Source: Adineta vaga
Lineage: Eukaryota > Rotifera
Direction of reading: 5' to 3'
Assembly (NCBI GenBank): GCA_021613535.1
Contig: CP075496.1
Location: 7,068,001 to 7,132,000 of the forward strand
Length of the DNA: 64,000 nt
Positions 1-11,758 of the stretch are shown here, one piece after another. Under the pieces are notes generated by a model. That model saw nothing but the letters and a program-made list of their open reading frames with translations, was not told the origin of the DNA and ran no database searches. Position 1 is the first letter of the stretch. Every line of letters starts with the position of its first letter. Made by a program: the position numbers and the translations under genes.

Positions 1-796
1 TCAATGGATGTACATTTCAAATGAATGATGATTATTCAATAATAAATGCTGGTTGTCATCTACATCCAATATCTCATCAATCTTCAATGATTACCAACAA
101 TCAACAATCATCGCAAGATAATAATGCTTATGAAATAACAGAATATCTTGACAATACAATCGTTGATGATCAACAATATGACAATGATGAAGATGAAGAA
201 GAAATTGTTCCTGAAAAGGATCGTGTACCTATTGGTACACGTGTAGTCCTACGGAATGATAATACAGAACGAAAAATAGGTCGAGTTATGAGTAATGAAA
301 TTAATTTTCATTATGCTGTTGATTTTGGTGATGGATGTTATAGTCATGATATGTATGTCTTAAGTTCAACTTTTGTTTACATGTATTAAGATTTTTTATT
401 CTTTCTTTTAGGCTTGCCGAAGATATTCTTGATTTTGATCCAACTATTGAACCATTAACACTTGTTATTGGAGCAACTATTCGTATTAAATGGACGGATG
501 ATACAATTTATTCATGTAAATATGTTGGTCGTAAACGTGTTCTTTTGTATCATATAAAATTCGATCATGAAACACGACAAATGCATCGAAGTGAATTTTC
601 ATTTGATATTCAACCACCGCCATCACCACCATTAACACCATGTGAAATTGATCGTGAACATAATTATAGTCGACGACAACCATTATCTACAGGAACAAAA
701 CGAAAACAACAAAAACAAATCAAACGTAAACGACGTCGTTTGCTTTTGTCTTCATCGTCGTCTACTTCCTCATCATTATTGTTAGATGAATCTTAA
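1..796 (+). CDS. KDM4-like histone demethylase, C-terminal tandem Tudor part (5' end outside window)
   Basis: Two exons are visible: up to 352, then 412-796. They are joined across a 59-bp intron with a GTATGT donor, which makes the junction read H-D-M-L-A-E-D-I-L. The protein carries an acidic linker and then two interleaved Tudor units. Blocks such as V-D-F-G-D-G-C-Y-S, A-E-D-I-L and I-K-W-T-D-D-T match the hybrid tandem Tudor domain of KDM4/JMJD2 proteins (family pattern V-x-F-D-D-G-S-F-S, P-E-D-I, V-R-W-T-D-G). In that family the domain binds methylated H3K4/H4K20 and targets the Fe(II)/2-oxoglutarate JmjC demethylase. The JmjC, JmjN and PHD parts would lie upstream and are not in the window. 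The tail is basic (R-K-R-R-R near 730-745) and Ser-rich and may be a nuclear signal. A Tudor-only reader cannot be excluded from this fragment. Confidence 0.75.
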
Positions 797-2548
797 ATTA
801 GTAAATTTAGATTGTTTTTCTATTGTATATGATGTTTGATACTCGTTTTGATGTCTTATGAAATGCATATTTGTCACCATAGAAATTCTCGTATTATGTT
901 TCTTTTTTTTACATTTATTTGTCGGATACCGGTGGTATGTATGTATGTTATTATCTTTGTTTGATATTCTAGTTCTTGTGTACTTGTATTTGTTTATTTT
1001 CATGTTTTGTCAGATTATTTCTTCTATTGAAACAAATGAAGAAAGAATTATTTTATAAAATGCTTTTCGCTGTAGAGAAAATAGATAATAGACACTTGAT
1101 AGTTGTTCAGAATAGCATATGATGTTTGTTACGTATGATGTGAAGTCCAGCTGTGTAACAATGATTTATTTATACACACTATGATCGATCGGAAATGACT
1201 AACAAGGAAACTAATGAGTACTTTTTTGAACTTTCTTATGTCTATTTATTATATCACAAGAATCGTAAAAATAAAGATAAGATTGATTTTGATAGAAAAT
1301 GAATGAATAAAATTGAATTAGAAAGTTCATGCATAGAATTCATACATATAAGTTAAATCATTTGAATTCTCGATGGAATGCTTAATTTTAAGTTAATGTT
1401 TTTTTTCCTCTTAATGCTTCATTTAATCATTGCACCAAGAATAATCTTGATATTAAAATAGAATTGTTATTTAATTCTCATTACGTATCTTGTTCAATTT
1501 CATATTTCATCATGATGAAAAGTCTATCATGAAATGGAAGAAGGAAAAAAGATAATTATGAAAGGAAATACATAGTTGGTCATTTGACGTCTAGACGTAG
1601 ACATTGATCTTCCTCCTTCTTCTTCTTCTTCTTCTTTTTAAACATGATCAGATGAGAAAAGTATATTTTACCTTTAAGTAATAGAACTGAAATTCTGTTC
1701 TCCCAAAAAAAGAAAGACAGTGGGACTTAGATATCTAGGATACTTCTTCGGTTAAATGTCATCAATTGTCTATTCTAGAAAATTGAATTGATTCTCTTGA
1801 CAATGAAAGACAAACAGTATATTATGACAAAGGAAGCATTAGGGCATCAGCTCGCCGCCATTGTTCTCTCAGTGAACAAATGGTTCATTGATGTGATGCG
1901 ATGTCTTTTGCTCATCGCGTGTATGTGTGCGGATAAGAGGCGGGCAGCTGACTGGTTTATTTCACTGTCGACATGTGTCAGCCTCTATGTATGATTAGGA
2001 AACATCATTATCATTCTCGATTAAATGTTCGCTAGATTTCCTGTACAACGAAAGACTGTATATATATATATATATATATATATTGATGTTTTTATTTATT
2101 TCAAATACGCAGATGGTACATATCGCCTCTTCATCGATGTCGAAATTTTCTCACCTAAAACTTATTTGGATGATTGATTATATTAAACACATAATTTTTT
2201 TTGACACTTGTTGAGCGCAATGAATATTTGAATGAAACCAATCATTCGAAATGGACTCATTGGATTTCTTCGTATTCTTTATTCTGAATGATAAAGTGTG
2301 TATGATGTGCAAATAAGCGCATCAAGATGAACATCAATTGTAAGCAAACGAAAAGATGGAGATAATTGCGAATTGAATAAATTAATTGTTATCAAAAAAT
2401 CTTTTCATAACAGATTATCGAAGAATAACAAGAAGCATTATCTCGAAAAGAGAAGAAAACCGTTGTATTCTTTGTAAAATTTAGTAAACAAAAAAAAATA
2501 ACAAATAACATTCAATACTTTCTACATCACTCTCAGATATATGACATA
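797..2548. other. Intergenic region, 1.75 kb, no supported gene
   Basis: This lies between two genes that converge here: the 3' end of the Tudor gene and the 3' end of the sulfotransferase. It holds a TTC/TCT microsatellite near 1611-1637 and a TA dinucleotide run near 2060-2083. A slightly GC-richer stretch at about 1840-1960 (GCTCGCCGCC, GGCGGGCAGC) has no coding pattern I recognise. The short ORFs lack splice logic or family similarity. Confidence 0.6.
2060..2083. repeat. (TA)n microsatellite
   Basis: Uninterrupted TA dinucleotides in intergenic DNA. Similar short TA tracts occur near 12412-12429, 23253-23276 and 63924-63940. Confidence 0.9.
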
Positions 2549-4434
2549 TTAAAGCCAAGAAAAATCTATTTGAGCTAGCTGTTTCAATTGTTGATTACAA
2601 GTTGCATACAAATGTTTCAATTTATTTCTTGTTTGTTCGGAAATCGTTGGATGTTGTCGACCTTTCGATGATCCTAAACATCCATTCGGTTGTCGTATAC
2701 AAGGAAATCCACGTTTTTCCATGTTAAAATAGAAATCTTCTTGACGAATATGATTTGATATATTTAAAAATGTTTGTACAGATTCTAATTCTTTCCACGG
2801 TCGATGAATAAGATTTTCTCCATCGACAAAATGTATTCTTTCTAATGGAAAATATTTCAACCATCGACGAAGATAAATCGCATAACAACCGATTTTAATC
2901 GGTGTCCATTGAGTGGAATTTTTCATCGATATAAATTCATCAAATGTTGGATAGAATTCATGTCGATTTTTAATTTGAACATAATCACTAATTGCTCGAA
3001 TAATTGGATCACGTAGAATTAAAATTACTTTTACTTCAGGTAGGTAATGTGCTAGACGTTTTGGAGTATGTCTATCTATGAAATAATGTGGCGTTTTTTC
3101 TATAGTTACATATTGATTTCCATTTGCTATTGGCATTTGATTTCTAAAATAAGAAAGAAACGAAAGTCATTAATCATTCGACATTTTTCTTCTTTCTCAA
3201 GGTGTAATCGTTCAATTATACGATTATGATCATGGCATGTATTTGGACATGATAAATGAGAACATACACACATACAGAAGCAACAGTATGTTAGGATTAG
3301 ACGTCATACTGTGATGATGATAAGATAAAAAACAAGGAAGTGAACGGGAATGTTTCTTCCATGCATCGGTACACCTTTTGGTCTCTCTGATCGATTTCAC
3401 TATCGACCTCCTGTTGTGAACAGTCAATAAGAATGATTTTGCCCAATTTCTTTCCCTTTCTTTTTCAAAGAAAGAAAGAATTCTTTTGAGAATTATACAA
3501 TTACAATTGAAGAAGAAAAACACTACCTGCAGTGACGTGTTCGAGCGATATACGACATTATCTTCTCCTTTAAATCGATATCTATATTATTCAAGTTCAA
3601 TGCTTCGATGTTTCGTGCAGATTGATCTTCTTTCTTTCCTCCCCTCCCCCCTCTATTTTCCGATCGAATGCATTTTCGGATTTTATTTTTCAATTAAAAT
3701 TTGCCGCCCACCTGATGTGATCAAAAAAGAGCACATCTGCACAAGCTATTTTACATAAAGCTCTATTTTTTTACTCGCGTGCCATATCGATTTTTTATAT
3801 TTCAGTCTATATGTTATAAATAGAACTTGCCCGTAGGGAAGTTTCGATTACATAGGATTGAACACGCGAAAGAAATGCTATTTTCAAAAACGAGACGATA
3901 TGTACGCTGTACAGAAACAAATTAGAAGGAGAAAAAAATCGATTTCATGCAAGGAATGTTCAGCAGTAAATTATTGATGTTCGTTGTCACTGTCATTCTT
4001 GCTCTCTAATGATAGAGATCATTATACATGCTTGACTAGACTCACTCGTCTCATCACTACGCATGCGCATGTGTGCACTTGAAAGAGTAAATGCGCTCGT
4101 CTGAACTCTTGAGACTATGACTTTAATCTATCTGTTGTTTTAACTAATAATCCAGATTAAAATTAGAAATACAAAAGACGAAGAAAATCGAAACATACCG
4201 ATACCAATCGAGACCAAGTCGAAAATTGTTTGGTGTATCAAAAAAATGGATTTCTCTTGATGATGCAGCAATTGCTGGATGTACAGAAAGGAATTTTAGT
4301 AAAGCGCGTGTTCCACACTTTTTCACACCAATAATAATAGCTTGTGGAAGATGTTTCGTATTTGTTACTTCGGATGGTGACGATGAAGATATGATTGTTG
4401 ATAAAATACAAACAATTATGGGTACTAAGATCAT
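2549..4434 (-). CDS. Heparan sulfate glucosamine 3-O-sulfotransferase (HS3ST1-like)
   Basis: Two exons, 4434-4199 and 3143-2549, give 276 aa. The N-terminus is a hydrophobic signal or anchor ([11 protein letters not shown]). The PAPS 5'-phosphosulfate loop [10 protein letters not shown] follows, then the catalytic block R-E-I-H-F-F-D, in which the Glu is the base in HS3STs. Next come E-K-T-P-x-Y-F and the 3'-phosphate-binding [11 protein letters not shown]. The C-terminal Cys pair with S-K-G-R-Q-H-P matches the HS3ST1 disulfide loop. The enzyme adds 3-O-sulfate to glucosamine in Golgi heparan sulfate. The junction restores L-D-W-Y-R-N-Q-M-P, as in the family. The intron (3144-4198) is 1,055 bp, far longer than neighbours, so an internal regulatory element or alternative exon is possible. 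The length is close to the ~307 aa of human HS3ST1. Confidence 0.93.
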
Positions 4435-6307
4435 TCCATTACGTCAATTGAAACAGACAAGACAACACTTGACCGACATGCAAACGATTCGTTGACTAGC
4501 AACTAGTTAATTGATCATCGACAAGACACTATGATTACATATATACATTGTGATCCTCTTTTTCTCCGGAAGAGAAGAAAAATAAAGGAAGAGAGAATAA
4601 GAGAGAGAGAGAGAGAGAACAAGAAACGAAGTCGTTCCTCTTTTTTTTCTCTTCTCTCTTCTGCTTCTCAATGAAGAGTTCATACGTTTTATTTGCTATT
4701 GTGCTTCATCGCACTATTTCATTCTCTTTATATTATTGATTGAACGTGTGTTTGTATGGCAAGCGAGTGTCAAATACGAAACGGATCAAAGTACCCTTGA
4801 TTTCGTCTCTGAACAAACAATGAGTATATACATTCAATGAGAAGATTTCTAATCCCACCCATCGTCTTCATTTGCTTGAGGTGATATTCAGATGTGATAT
4901 CATATTGAATCTAATCGCTCGCTCGAGTGCATCAACAAAAAAAGTAAATCATTTCATAGTCATTTAGACGACTATTTGACTTGATATATATCGCAAAAGA
5001 GAAAGACAAGAACAAGAAGTTTTGACAGATATATGATGCAACAAAATGCACACGGGGGAGCGAGAATGTTTATCGATAATACATGTATATGGGACCAATT
5101 AGCTGTGCATGTGTGCAAGCAACAAAGAAAAAAAATCTAAACTATTGATGACGATGATAGACACACGTGTGCCTATTTGTTTATCGTTGTAGTTCATCAA
5201 CTGAAACAATCGTGTTATGTTAACACTTTTGATTTTTGATGCAACCTTAGGTTATGTATGATATTTGAACGTACAAAAGAATTCGAAAACTCATTAGAGA
5301 TATCGTTTTAAACCATGTTTAGATAATCAATGGATGTAAATTTGATATCATCTTTAAGCAAACTATTTCTCACCATGTAGTCAAAAGAATTCTATTGTTT
5401 GTATTGATTTCCTATTTTGATAAAGATGTGAAAGAAAAGTAAATAATAGAAGTCGTCAGAGAAACAAGAATTTTGTTCTCATATGTCAATTATTCTAAAT
5501 ATTGATCTTGTCATTTTCGATTTCAATCGATTATAGAACTTTTTTTTGTAATACGAAAATACATCTATATACTCGCATTATAAAGATACTATTCGATAGA
5601 GGACGCTTCGATACTCTTGTATTACGAAAGGATATCAATTCCTGACAATATATATTGCATCAATTTCTGATAAACATCTACAGTTAGTTTTTCTTATCTT
5701 ATTTTGTGATTGGATATTCTCTTGATTCTGTTGATATGTAACTATTTTCAATAAAATGACGTCATTTTTATGGTATTCATATGACAACGGAATATTCGTT
5801 GATATAAGTCATAAACTTAGGAATCTTTCCTAATATTCGTGAGCAACAATTGCAGAACATTTTTTTCTACCCTGTCAAGGTATTCTATCAGTCAGAATTA
5901 TTCATCAAAAACATGAAATTGGAAGAAAAACCTTTTTTTCTTCTTTCTCTTTTATTTGCATTGGCAAGCTTTGTTTTTTCCTTTCTTTTTTTTGTTTCTT
6001 TTAATAGATTTCATCAGACCTTTCAAGATGAAATGACATTCGCATCATTCTCGTTCTTCTTACTATTTTTTTTTCGTCTTTTTTTTATGTATATATAACA
6101 TACAAGAGCTCGTATGTTTTTCTTATGAATCACATTCGTATTCTTTAGTGTTTTCATTCTACGTCGATTATTTTTAATCTTGAATTTGTCGATTTTCTTG
6201 GCCTTGGAAAATGAAACGATCTTTCCGAAGTTTTCGAAATAGATTAAATCGAATTCGATTACCGACCGTTTCCTTTGGACGTAGTATAAGTACTTTTTCA
6301 AGTTCGA
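4435..6307. promoter_or_regulatory. Divergent intergenic region between the sulfotransferase (-) and U-box gene (+)
   Basis: This 1.9-kb AT-rich region must carry the 5' ends of two genes transcribed apart. It includes a GA dinucleotide run near 4593-4620. I see no recognisable gene and no TATA box that can be assigned with confidence. Confidence 0.5.
4593..4620. repeat. (GA)n microsatellite
   Basis: Pure purine GA repeat in the divergent promoter region. GA tracts can bind GAGA-type factors in some animals, but here that is only a possibility. Confidence 0.8.
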
Positions 6308-8132
6308 ATGACTACAGTTTATCCAAGAGTTACATCGGTATATAAAATTTTATCAGTATCATATATATTTATATATATATATATAACCTTCTTTTTGTCT
6401 AGAATCCACGAAATTACTCTGAAGAAGAAGATGACGATGATGCTCTATTCGAATCAACATCTGATGAGTACGAATTATTTAGAAGAAAAATAAATAAATC
6501 TTGTTTTTCTTTTGTATCGATAGACTTTCTACAGTTGATAATCGACGAGGCTCAATTACCTTTATTCCATGTCAGTTTTGTCATGCGCATCAGCCTATTG
6601 CTGATTTAGAACATCATCAGGTATGCTTATGTAATGAATGTATGTATCACTTTTTTAAAAGTTAGTAGCCTTGATCTGATGAAAGATTAACTAGAGTGAT
6701 TCATTTCCTTCCTTTAAAGTATTTATCTATCCCAGAGAAATGGTATCCGATTACATGCGTTGCAGGTAACCTTTCCAAACTAGAGAAGCAATCGATTGTA
6801 AGTTAAATAGAACAATTGTTATAGAATGATCAGATGATTCTTTATCAGTACCGTTATCTACATAGCTTTTATGTGATGATCGATTACTTTTTTTCTATTC
6901 AAAAGTGGAGTTTTAAAGAATGTATCGTCTTTCGATAGTCGGTTTCATAGAATAACTTATTTTAATTTTACTTTCCTTTCGCATTGAACTAGCTTGTATG
7001 CTCTCGAAATACTCGTCGCCAACGCATTAGACATGTATCACCACGTACAATGCCACCTGAACAACGTCGTCGTGTTGTTTCTGATAATGTGGTACCAGGA
7101 CCAAGTGCTCCGGTTCGTGCACGAACACCATCACCCACTGAAGATTTTCCACCACCAGAAAATCTTATATGTCCAATAACACGTGAACTCTTTCGTGATC
7201 CAGTTCTTGCTACCGATAGTTATACCTACGAAAGAAGTGCTATTGAAAACTGGTTACGAACGACAGCAACCAGTCCAACAACACGTGCACCATTATCGAA
7301 GGATCGTCTTGTTTTAAATTTGGTGGTAAAAAATATGGTTGATGATTTTCGTGCTGAATGTCGACGTCGATCACTTTATAAATATCGACTTGATGTTGAT
7401 GTAAAGAAAACTGAAGTAACACCATATATGAAAACCAAAACGAAATCCATTTATCGTGCAAAATGGACGACAAAAGATTCATCAGCAACTGATTCAAGCA
7501 TTGTTCTTACTCATCTAACTGATGATAAAGCAGAGAAAATCGCTAATTTACATAATAAACCTGGTATACATCCTAATATCATTCGCGTATTAGGCCGAGT
7601 CGAACATCCAGATGCAGGCATTTTATTTCTTCAAGAATCTCCATCAGCAGAAACACTTTCTCATGTAATGAAAAACAATCCTCAAAAACTTTCTTTAAAA
7701 ACTCGAGATATGATACTTTATCAAATTCTCTCGGCTCTTCAATATCTAACCAATGAAAATTGTATGTATGGACATATTACAGCTGATCATGTTTTTGTCT
7801 ATCAACTGAATGAATTACCTGAGAATACATTAGTAAAATTAAGTACGTTTGATAATACGGAAGAATTAATCAAACGTATTCCACCTGAATTCGTATCAAA
7901 AGATAATTATTCGGAAAAATCACATGTTTATGCATTTGGTTTACTCGCCCAAGAACTTTATTCATTAGAATTAGAAAGTGATGATGTAGATTTAACGACA
8001 AGACAAACTCTATATGAAAGCTGCTTAGTTGCAGATCCAAAGGATCGACCAACATTTCTTAAATTGAAAAATCTTTTTCATAATTTGATTGGACGCAATG
8101 AAGAATTTCTTCAATCCTCATCATCCGAATGA
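6308..8132 (+). CDS. U-box E3 ligase-like protein with C-terminal pseudokinase
   Basis: Modelled exons are 6308-6337, 6403-6467, 6524-6620, 6736-6765 and 6993-8132, giving 453 aa in frame. Order: an acidic N-terminus; a short Cys/His motif (C-Q-F-C-H-A-H...E-H-H) that may bind zinc; a U-box (about aa 110-180) with P-P-E-N-L-I-C-P-I-T-R-E-L-F-R-D-P-V and Y-E-R-S-A-I-E-N-W-L; then a kinase-like fold to the C-terminus. U-boxes recruit E2~ubiquitin without zinc. The kinase region keeps helical landmarks (H-P-N-I-I-R-V-L-G, then L-x-Y-Q-I-L-S-A-L-Q-Y-L). The HRD motif reads Y-G-H-I-T-A-D-H and no DFG is seen (S-T-F-D-N), so it is probably inactive. Plant PUB kinases place the kinase before the U-box; here the order is reversed. 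AATAAA at 8150-8155 fits the poly(A) signal. The 5' exons are the weakest part. Confidence 0.82.
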
Positions 8133-8721
8133 TTTGTTATTTTTTTATCAATAAAATTGAATATTTATCAAAAAAAATTCACATATATGTTTAGATTGAC
8201 TTATGTAGTACAAGAATAGTTCATTCAAACAACTTTTCGATATATCCATTCTGACAACCAAATGATAATATCTCGTCTTCTTCTTCTTCTTCTTCTTCTA
8301 AGAATTTACAATATTACTGATCAATTTTTTTCGTGAAATGATGTGTATATATACCGAAGACTTACATAGACATGTTTAAGTTATATTTGAAATCTAAGAT
8401 GATATAATATTGATCAATATGAATCTACATGTCAATATTGATAATCAAGAAAGTAAAGTACTAATAAAAGAACTCTCCACATATGTAAAGGTTAATTATG
8501 ACTTCGGTTATAAAAACATATTAAAATCGAGAGAAGAAGCTCAATGAAATGTCGTTAATTATATTTGTTTTAACGAATACTTTTAAAAACGATTGTTATA
8601 ACAAGTCATCATTACATACATATCAGATTATTATTCATTGAATTATTAACTATTAGTTAAAAGTTATTTAATTCATTTATTTGAATAGTTTCATTCGTTC
8701 AATTAAAAAGAAAATTACAAA
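8133..8721. other. Intergenic region between converging genes
   Basis: Holds the U-box gene's poly(A) signal and a TTC microsatellite at about 8275-8299. No coding potential seen. Confidence 0.6.
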
Positions 8722-10055
8722 TTAACTTTCAACATCGAAATAACCTTGAATAGCCCAATGAGTCGATGGAAAGGTCATATTAGAAGTTTTAATATGTTGA
8801 ATACCTTCAAATTCCATATGAACTGGTTTGAATTTATCCATCATTGATGTTAATGATCGAAAGAAAAGTCGATCACAACGTTGAGGTTTTTCACGACTAG
8901 ATATATTCGAATTCAATTCTGGATCATAAGTATAGGTTGTTTCCGGTAGTTGACCTGTCATTTGCCAAATATCGACAAGATTACATGATTCAAAAAGATC
9001 AACATTATTCAATATCTATTCATTACAAATTTGAATTTATATATAGTAAAACGAATGAAGACCATCGACAATAACTTACTTTACTACTGATAGCAGATAG
9101 AATAAGATGATTGGTGGTATTTTGATTGATTTGTTCGAAACAGAATAATGATGTATTTTCATCAATAACAGCATTGAATAAATCTAGTTGAATGGAATCT
9201 TTATATTCAGTCTATACAGAGAAATCTTCAATAGAAAAGCAATGAATATGTATCTCTTCAATTTTACTTCAACTTTCAACATATTCCAATTATTTTCATT
9301 AGTAATAATTGATACTTTCGTCTTTTTCATCGTTGATTTTCGTGTAAATATTGACACATAATTCGAATTATTTGATGAATCTAAAAATACATCTTATTAT
9401 TCTTTCAAGATTTGATTTGTACAAACCAATTTGAATAGATTCATCGTCATATAGTGCCGAAAGACATGTAATTATTAATGTTAATGCAAATGTTCCAATT
9501 TCTTGTAAAAGAATGACATCTGGTTTTTCTCTAAAATTATTAATTTGAATGAGACTTTTTCTTTGTATCTTTTCGTTTTACCGAAGAAAGATTTCAATCA
9601 TTGTTTCTGTTCTTTGTTCGATTAATTCATTCAATTCTTCATCATCAGTATCGGTAGTATCCGTATTCCATGATATAATTTTGAAATATTTATCACCGAT
9701 CTTTTTCCAGTCTTTTCTAGGAAACACACACGAGAATATTGAAAATACAAACATCTTCTTTTTACTTTGAATTCAGAATCGATTCTGCATGTTCTTTAGC
9801 TTCGTATGTTGCTCGTAATGCTTGATCAATATTCCATCCATGATCTTTAAGTAATTGAACAGCAAATTCAGCTTCAATACCTGTTGCTTTAGCAAATGCC
9901 GAGCTTAATTTTGCACAAATTTCTGCATTAAATGGACAGTCATCAGATGAATCACTTGTAGAACTTGATAATGATTGATCATTGGTATGATCAGATAAAT
10001 TTTCATTATTTCCATCATCTTTTGTTTGAAAATCATCGAGTGAAATTGATGTCAT
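8722..10055 (-). CDS. TDP2-like protein (UBA + exonuclease/endonuclease/phosphatase fold), predicted catalytically dead
   Basis: Six exons (10055-9766, 9716-9582, 9530-9427, 9380-9268, 9211-9080, 9015-8722) give 355 aa, in frame, close to human TDP2 (362). The N-terminal UBA-like helix bundle contains H-G-W-N-I-D-Q-A-L-R-A. The EEP fold keeps the I-S-W-N Asn, the L-L-Q-E Glu and F-F-R near the C-terminus. In TDP2 the metal and phosphate ligands are the T-S-H-L-E-S and G-D-T-N motifs and S-D-H-W. Here these positions read D-L-F-N-A-V, L-S-A-I-S-S-K and S-T-H-W. Removal of 5'-tyrosyl topoisomerase II adducts is therefore unlikely. A paralogue with all motifs lies at 40.1-41.5 kb. Open frame and normal splice sites argue for a maintained pseudoenzyme, not a decayed gene. 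A role in binding ubiquitin or DNA ends is possible but unproven. Confidence 0.85.
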
Positions 10056-10277
10056 TGTTCTTCGTTTGAATATTCGATCAAATGGATAAAAATAATATAT
10101 ATATATATCACGTGTACGTGTTACTGTATATCTTTTCTTTTCTTCTTCAGTCTCTCATGTGTTCAGAGGTCACTGTAGGCACTATGTTAGAGATTCGATA
10201 TCTTTATAAATAAATGTATGTTTTTTTTTCTTTCTACATTTTAAACGAAAGACAAATTGAAAGGAAAGGGATTTTGT

Positions 10278-10577
10278 TTAATCGATAGTTGAACTAACAG
10301 ACATTTTTCGTTCAGAAGTTTCTTTGGAAGATTGATAACGCCAAATAATAATGATTATTGATATGACAATAAGCAGACAAACACCTCCACCGGCTAAAAC
10401 AATCGTTTTATTCTTCTCCCAAAATGTTTTTTTTTGAGAAGCCATTGCAGAAGCATTGGAATTTTGTTGGAAATTATTATGTGCTGAATTGGAACTTTGT
10501 TTGATAACATTATCGAGAAATTTATTAAATTCATTCCTTCTATCTGAATTCGTCAATTTGAACATAGTCTTTCCATA
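10278..10577 (-). CDS. Terminal exon encoding a transmembrane segment; parent gene model unresolved
   Basis: An acceptor (ACTTTCAG) just upstream opens an exon reading S-N-F-V-C-Y-Y-G-K, then a Ser/Asn/Gln-rich stretch. A strong membrane helix follows (I-V-L-A-G-G-G-V-C-L-L-I-V-I-S-I-I-I-I-I-W) with a short basic/Ser tail ending S-V-S-S-T-I-D. There is no in-frame ATG before the middle of the exon, so it is not a stand-alone gene. It should be the 3' exon of the gene starting at 11406. However, the exon before it reaches a TAA stop at 10667-10665 before any usable donor of the right phase. Either an alternative donor makes the membrane form, or the gene is broken. The helix-plus-tail layout resembles the lectin receptors next door. 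Confidence 0.5.
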   Translation of the reverse strand, partial: YGKTMFKLTNSDRRNEFNKFLDNVIKQSSNSAHNNFQQNSNASAMASQKKTFWEKNKTIVLAGGGVCLLIVISIIIIIWRYQSSKETSERKMSVSSTID

Positions 10578-10664
10578 ATAACAAACAAAATTGCTTACTG
10601 AAAGTAAAAAAAACAATCGTATGATTATCAATCACTCGCTTTTCAAAGAAACGTACACGGTAGT

Positions 10665-11406
10665 TTAGAATTTTTCGATAGCTTTTGAACACTCATTATC
10701 AACTACGAAATTAGAACGACATTTTGCTGCATCAGGTGCTTCGATCCATATATACGGCATCAATTTATTAATACTTGAGTTAATTTTGATAGAATCACCG
10801 ACCAATACGAGTTCCTGTTCATTTGTAGGTTTTTTTAATAAATCAAATGTCTTATAATCTAATGAATACATATACAATAAGGCAGTGAATCAGATTGCAT
10901 ATGATCTATATGTGATAATATCAAAGATGGTGATGCGAGAAAAGACTTTTTATACACGTTTTTTTTCCCTCTCTATTGAAAACGGCTGGATATCTGTTTT
11001 TATTGATAGATTATTATTATTTCTCAGCTTATTTTCATTTTATTGAAAAGATTTTTAATTCAAATTTGAAAAAAGTTTATTTGTTTGATTCACAAATGAT
11101 CTTACCGTTGCCAATGAGAATGTGTAGGTCAGACGGCCATGTTGTATATTGTTTATTACTAGTTTTTATTGTCCAAGTAGGTGTTAATTGATTACTTTTA
11201 CATTTGTAGGCTATTTGAACATTGATTTGTCGCCATGTATTATTGAAACAATGCATTTTATTTGGTTCAAATGTATTCAAATAAAGATGTTTTTCTTTTA
11301 AACATTGTTCAACTATAGCAGCATTTTTAATATAAAACGAATGAATTTGCAATATCAACGATGATAATGGAAGAAGACGAATAATAATAATATGATAGTA
11401 AGTCAT
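10665..11406 (-). CDS. Secreted or membrane orphan protein, 5' part
   Basis: Exon 1 (11406-11106) begins with a signal peptide (M-T-Y-Y-H-I-I-I-I-R-L-L-P-L-S-S) and encodes a Cys-containing ectodomain. Exon 2 (10858-10665) continues in frame across a clean GTAAG donor and CATTAG acceptor, giving G-N-D-Y-K-T-F, and then stops at TAA after S-K-A-I-E-K-F. As read this is a secreted protein of about 164 aa with several N-glycosylation sequons (N-N-T, N-S-S). I recognise no family. It faces the lectin gene at 11759 head to head, 350 bp apart, so the two could share control sequences. See the 10278-10577 entry for the membrane exon that may belong to it. Confidence 0.55.
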
Positions 11407-11758
11407 ATTTTGTATACTACTATTCAAATTAGAAAGTAATTCAGCGCTAAATAGTTTTCTCCCTAGAAAACAGAACCTATATCATTTGAACCTACCAGAA
11501 TTCAAATTCACGAAAAAAACTTCATCTGTTTAGAAATGCAATCTATTTTCAGGATTAAAGTTTTGATTTTATAAAATGAATCTATCTTAGAAATGAATGC
11601 TCATTCTCAATTCATTTTGTTGCAACATCGCGACTTCAATATATAGCAATGGAAGAAGATTTATTTGGCGCTTTTCATTCATTCTTATCTTTCATCTTAA
11701 ACAATCATCTGTTCGTTCAAAATATTCAGTTTCTCTACGTTATCATCTAACTAAAACT

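Noticed and set aside
858-1058. 66-aa hydrophobic plus-strand ORF after the Tudor gene
   Set aside because: Lies in the 3' flank, composition follows T-richness and no family resemblance.
1788-1994. 68-aa ORF in a GC-richer patch
   Set aside because: No coding bias or homology; the patch may be regulatory but nothing shows it.
2549-3136. Sulfotransferase copy starting at the internal ATG 3136
   Set aside because: Lacks the PAPS loop and catalytic Glu, which are in the upstream exon joined in frame.
6994-7179. Alternative frame over the first part of the U-box exon
   Set aside because: The other frame carries the U-box motif; this one ends without a domain.
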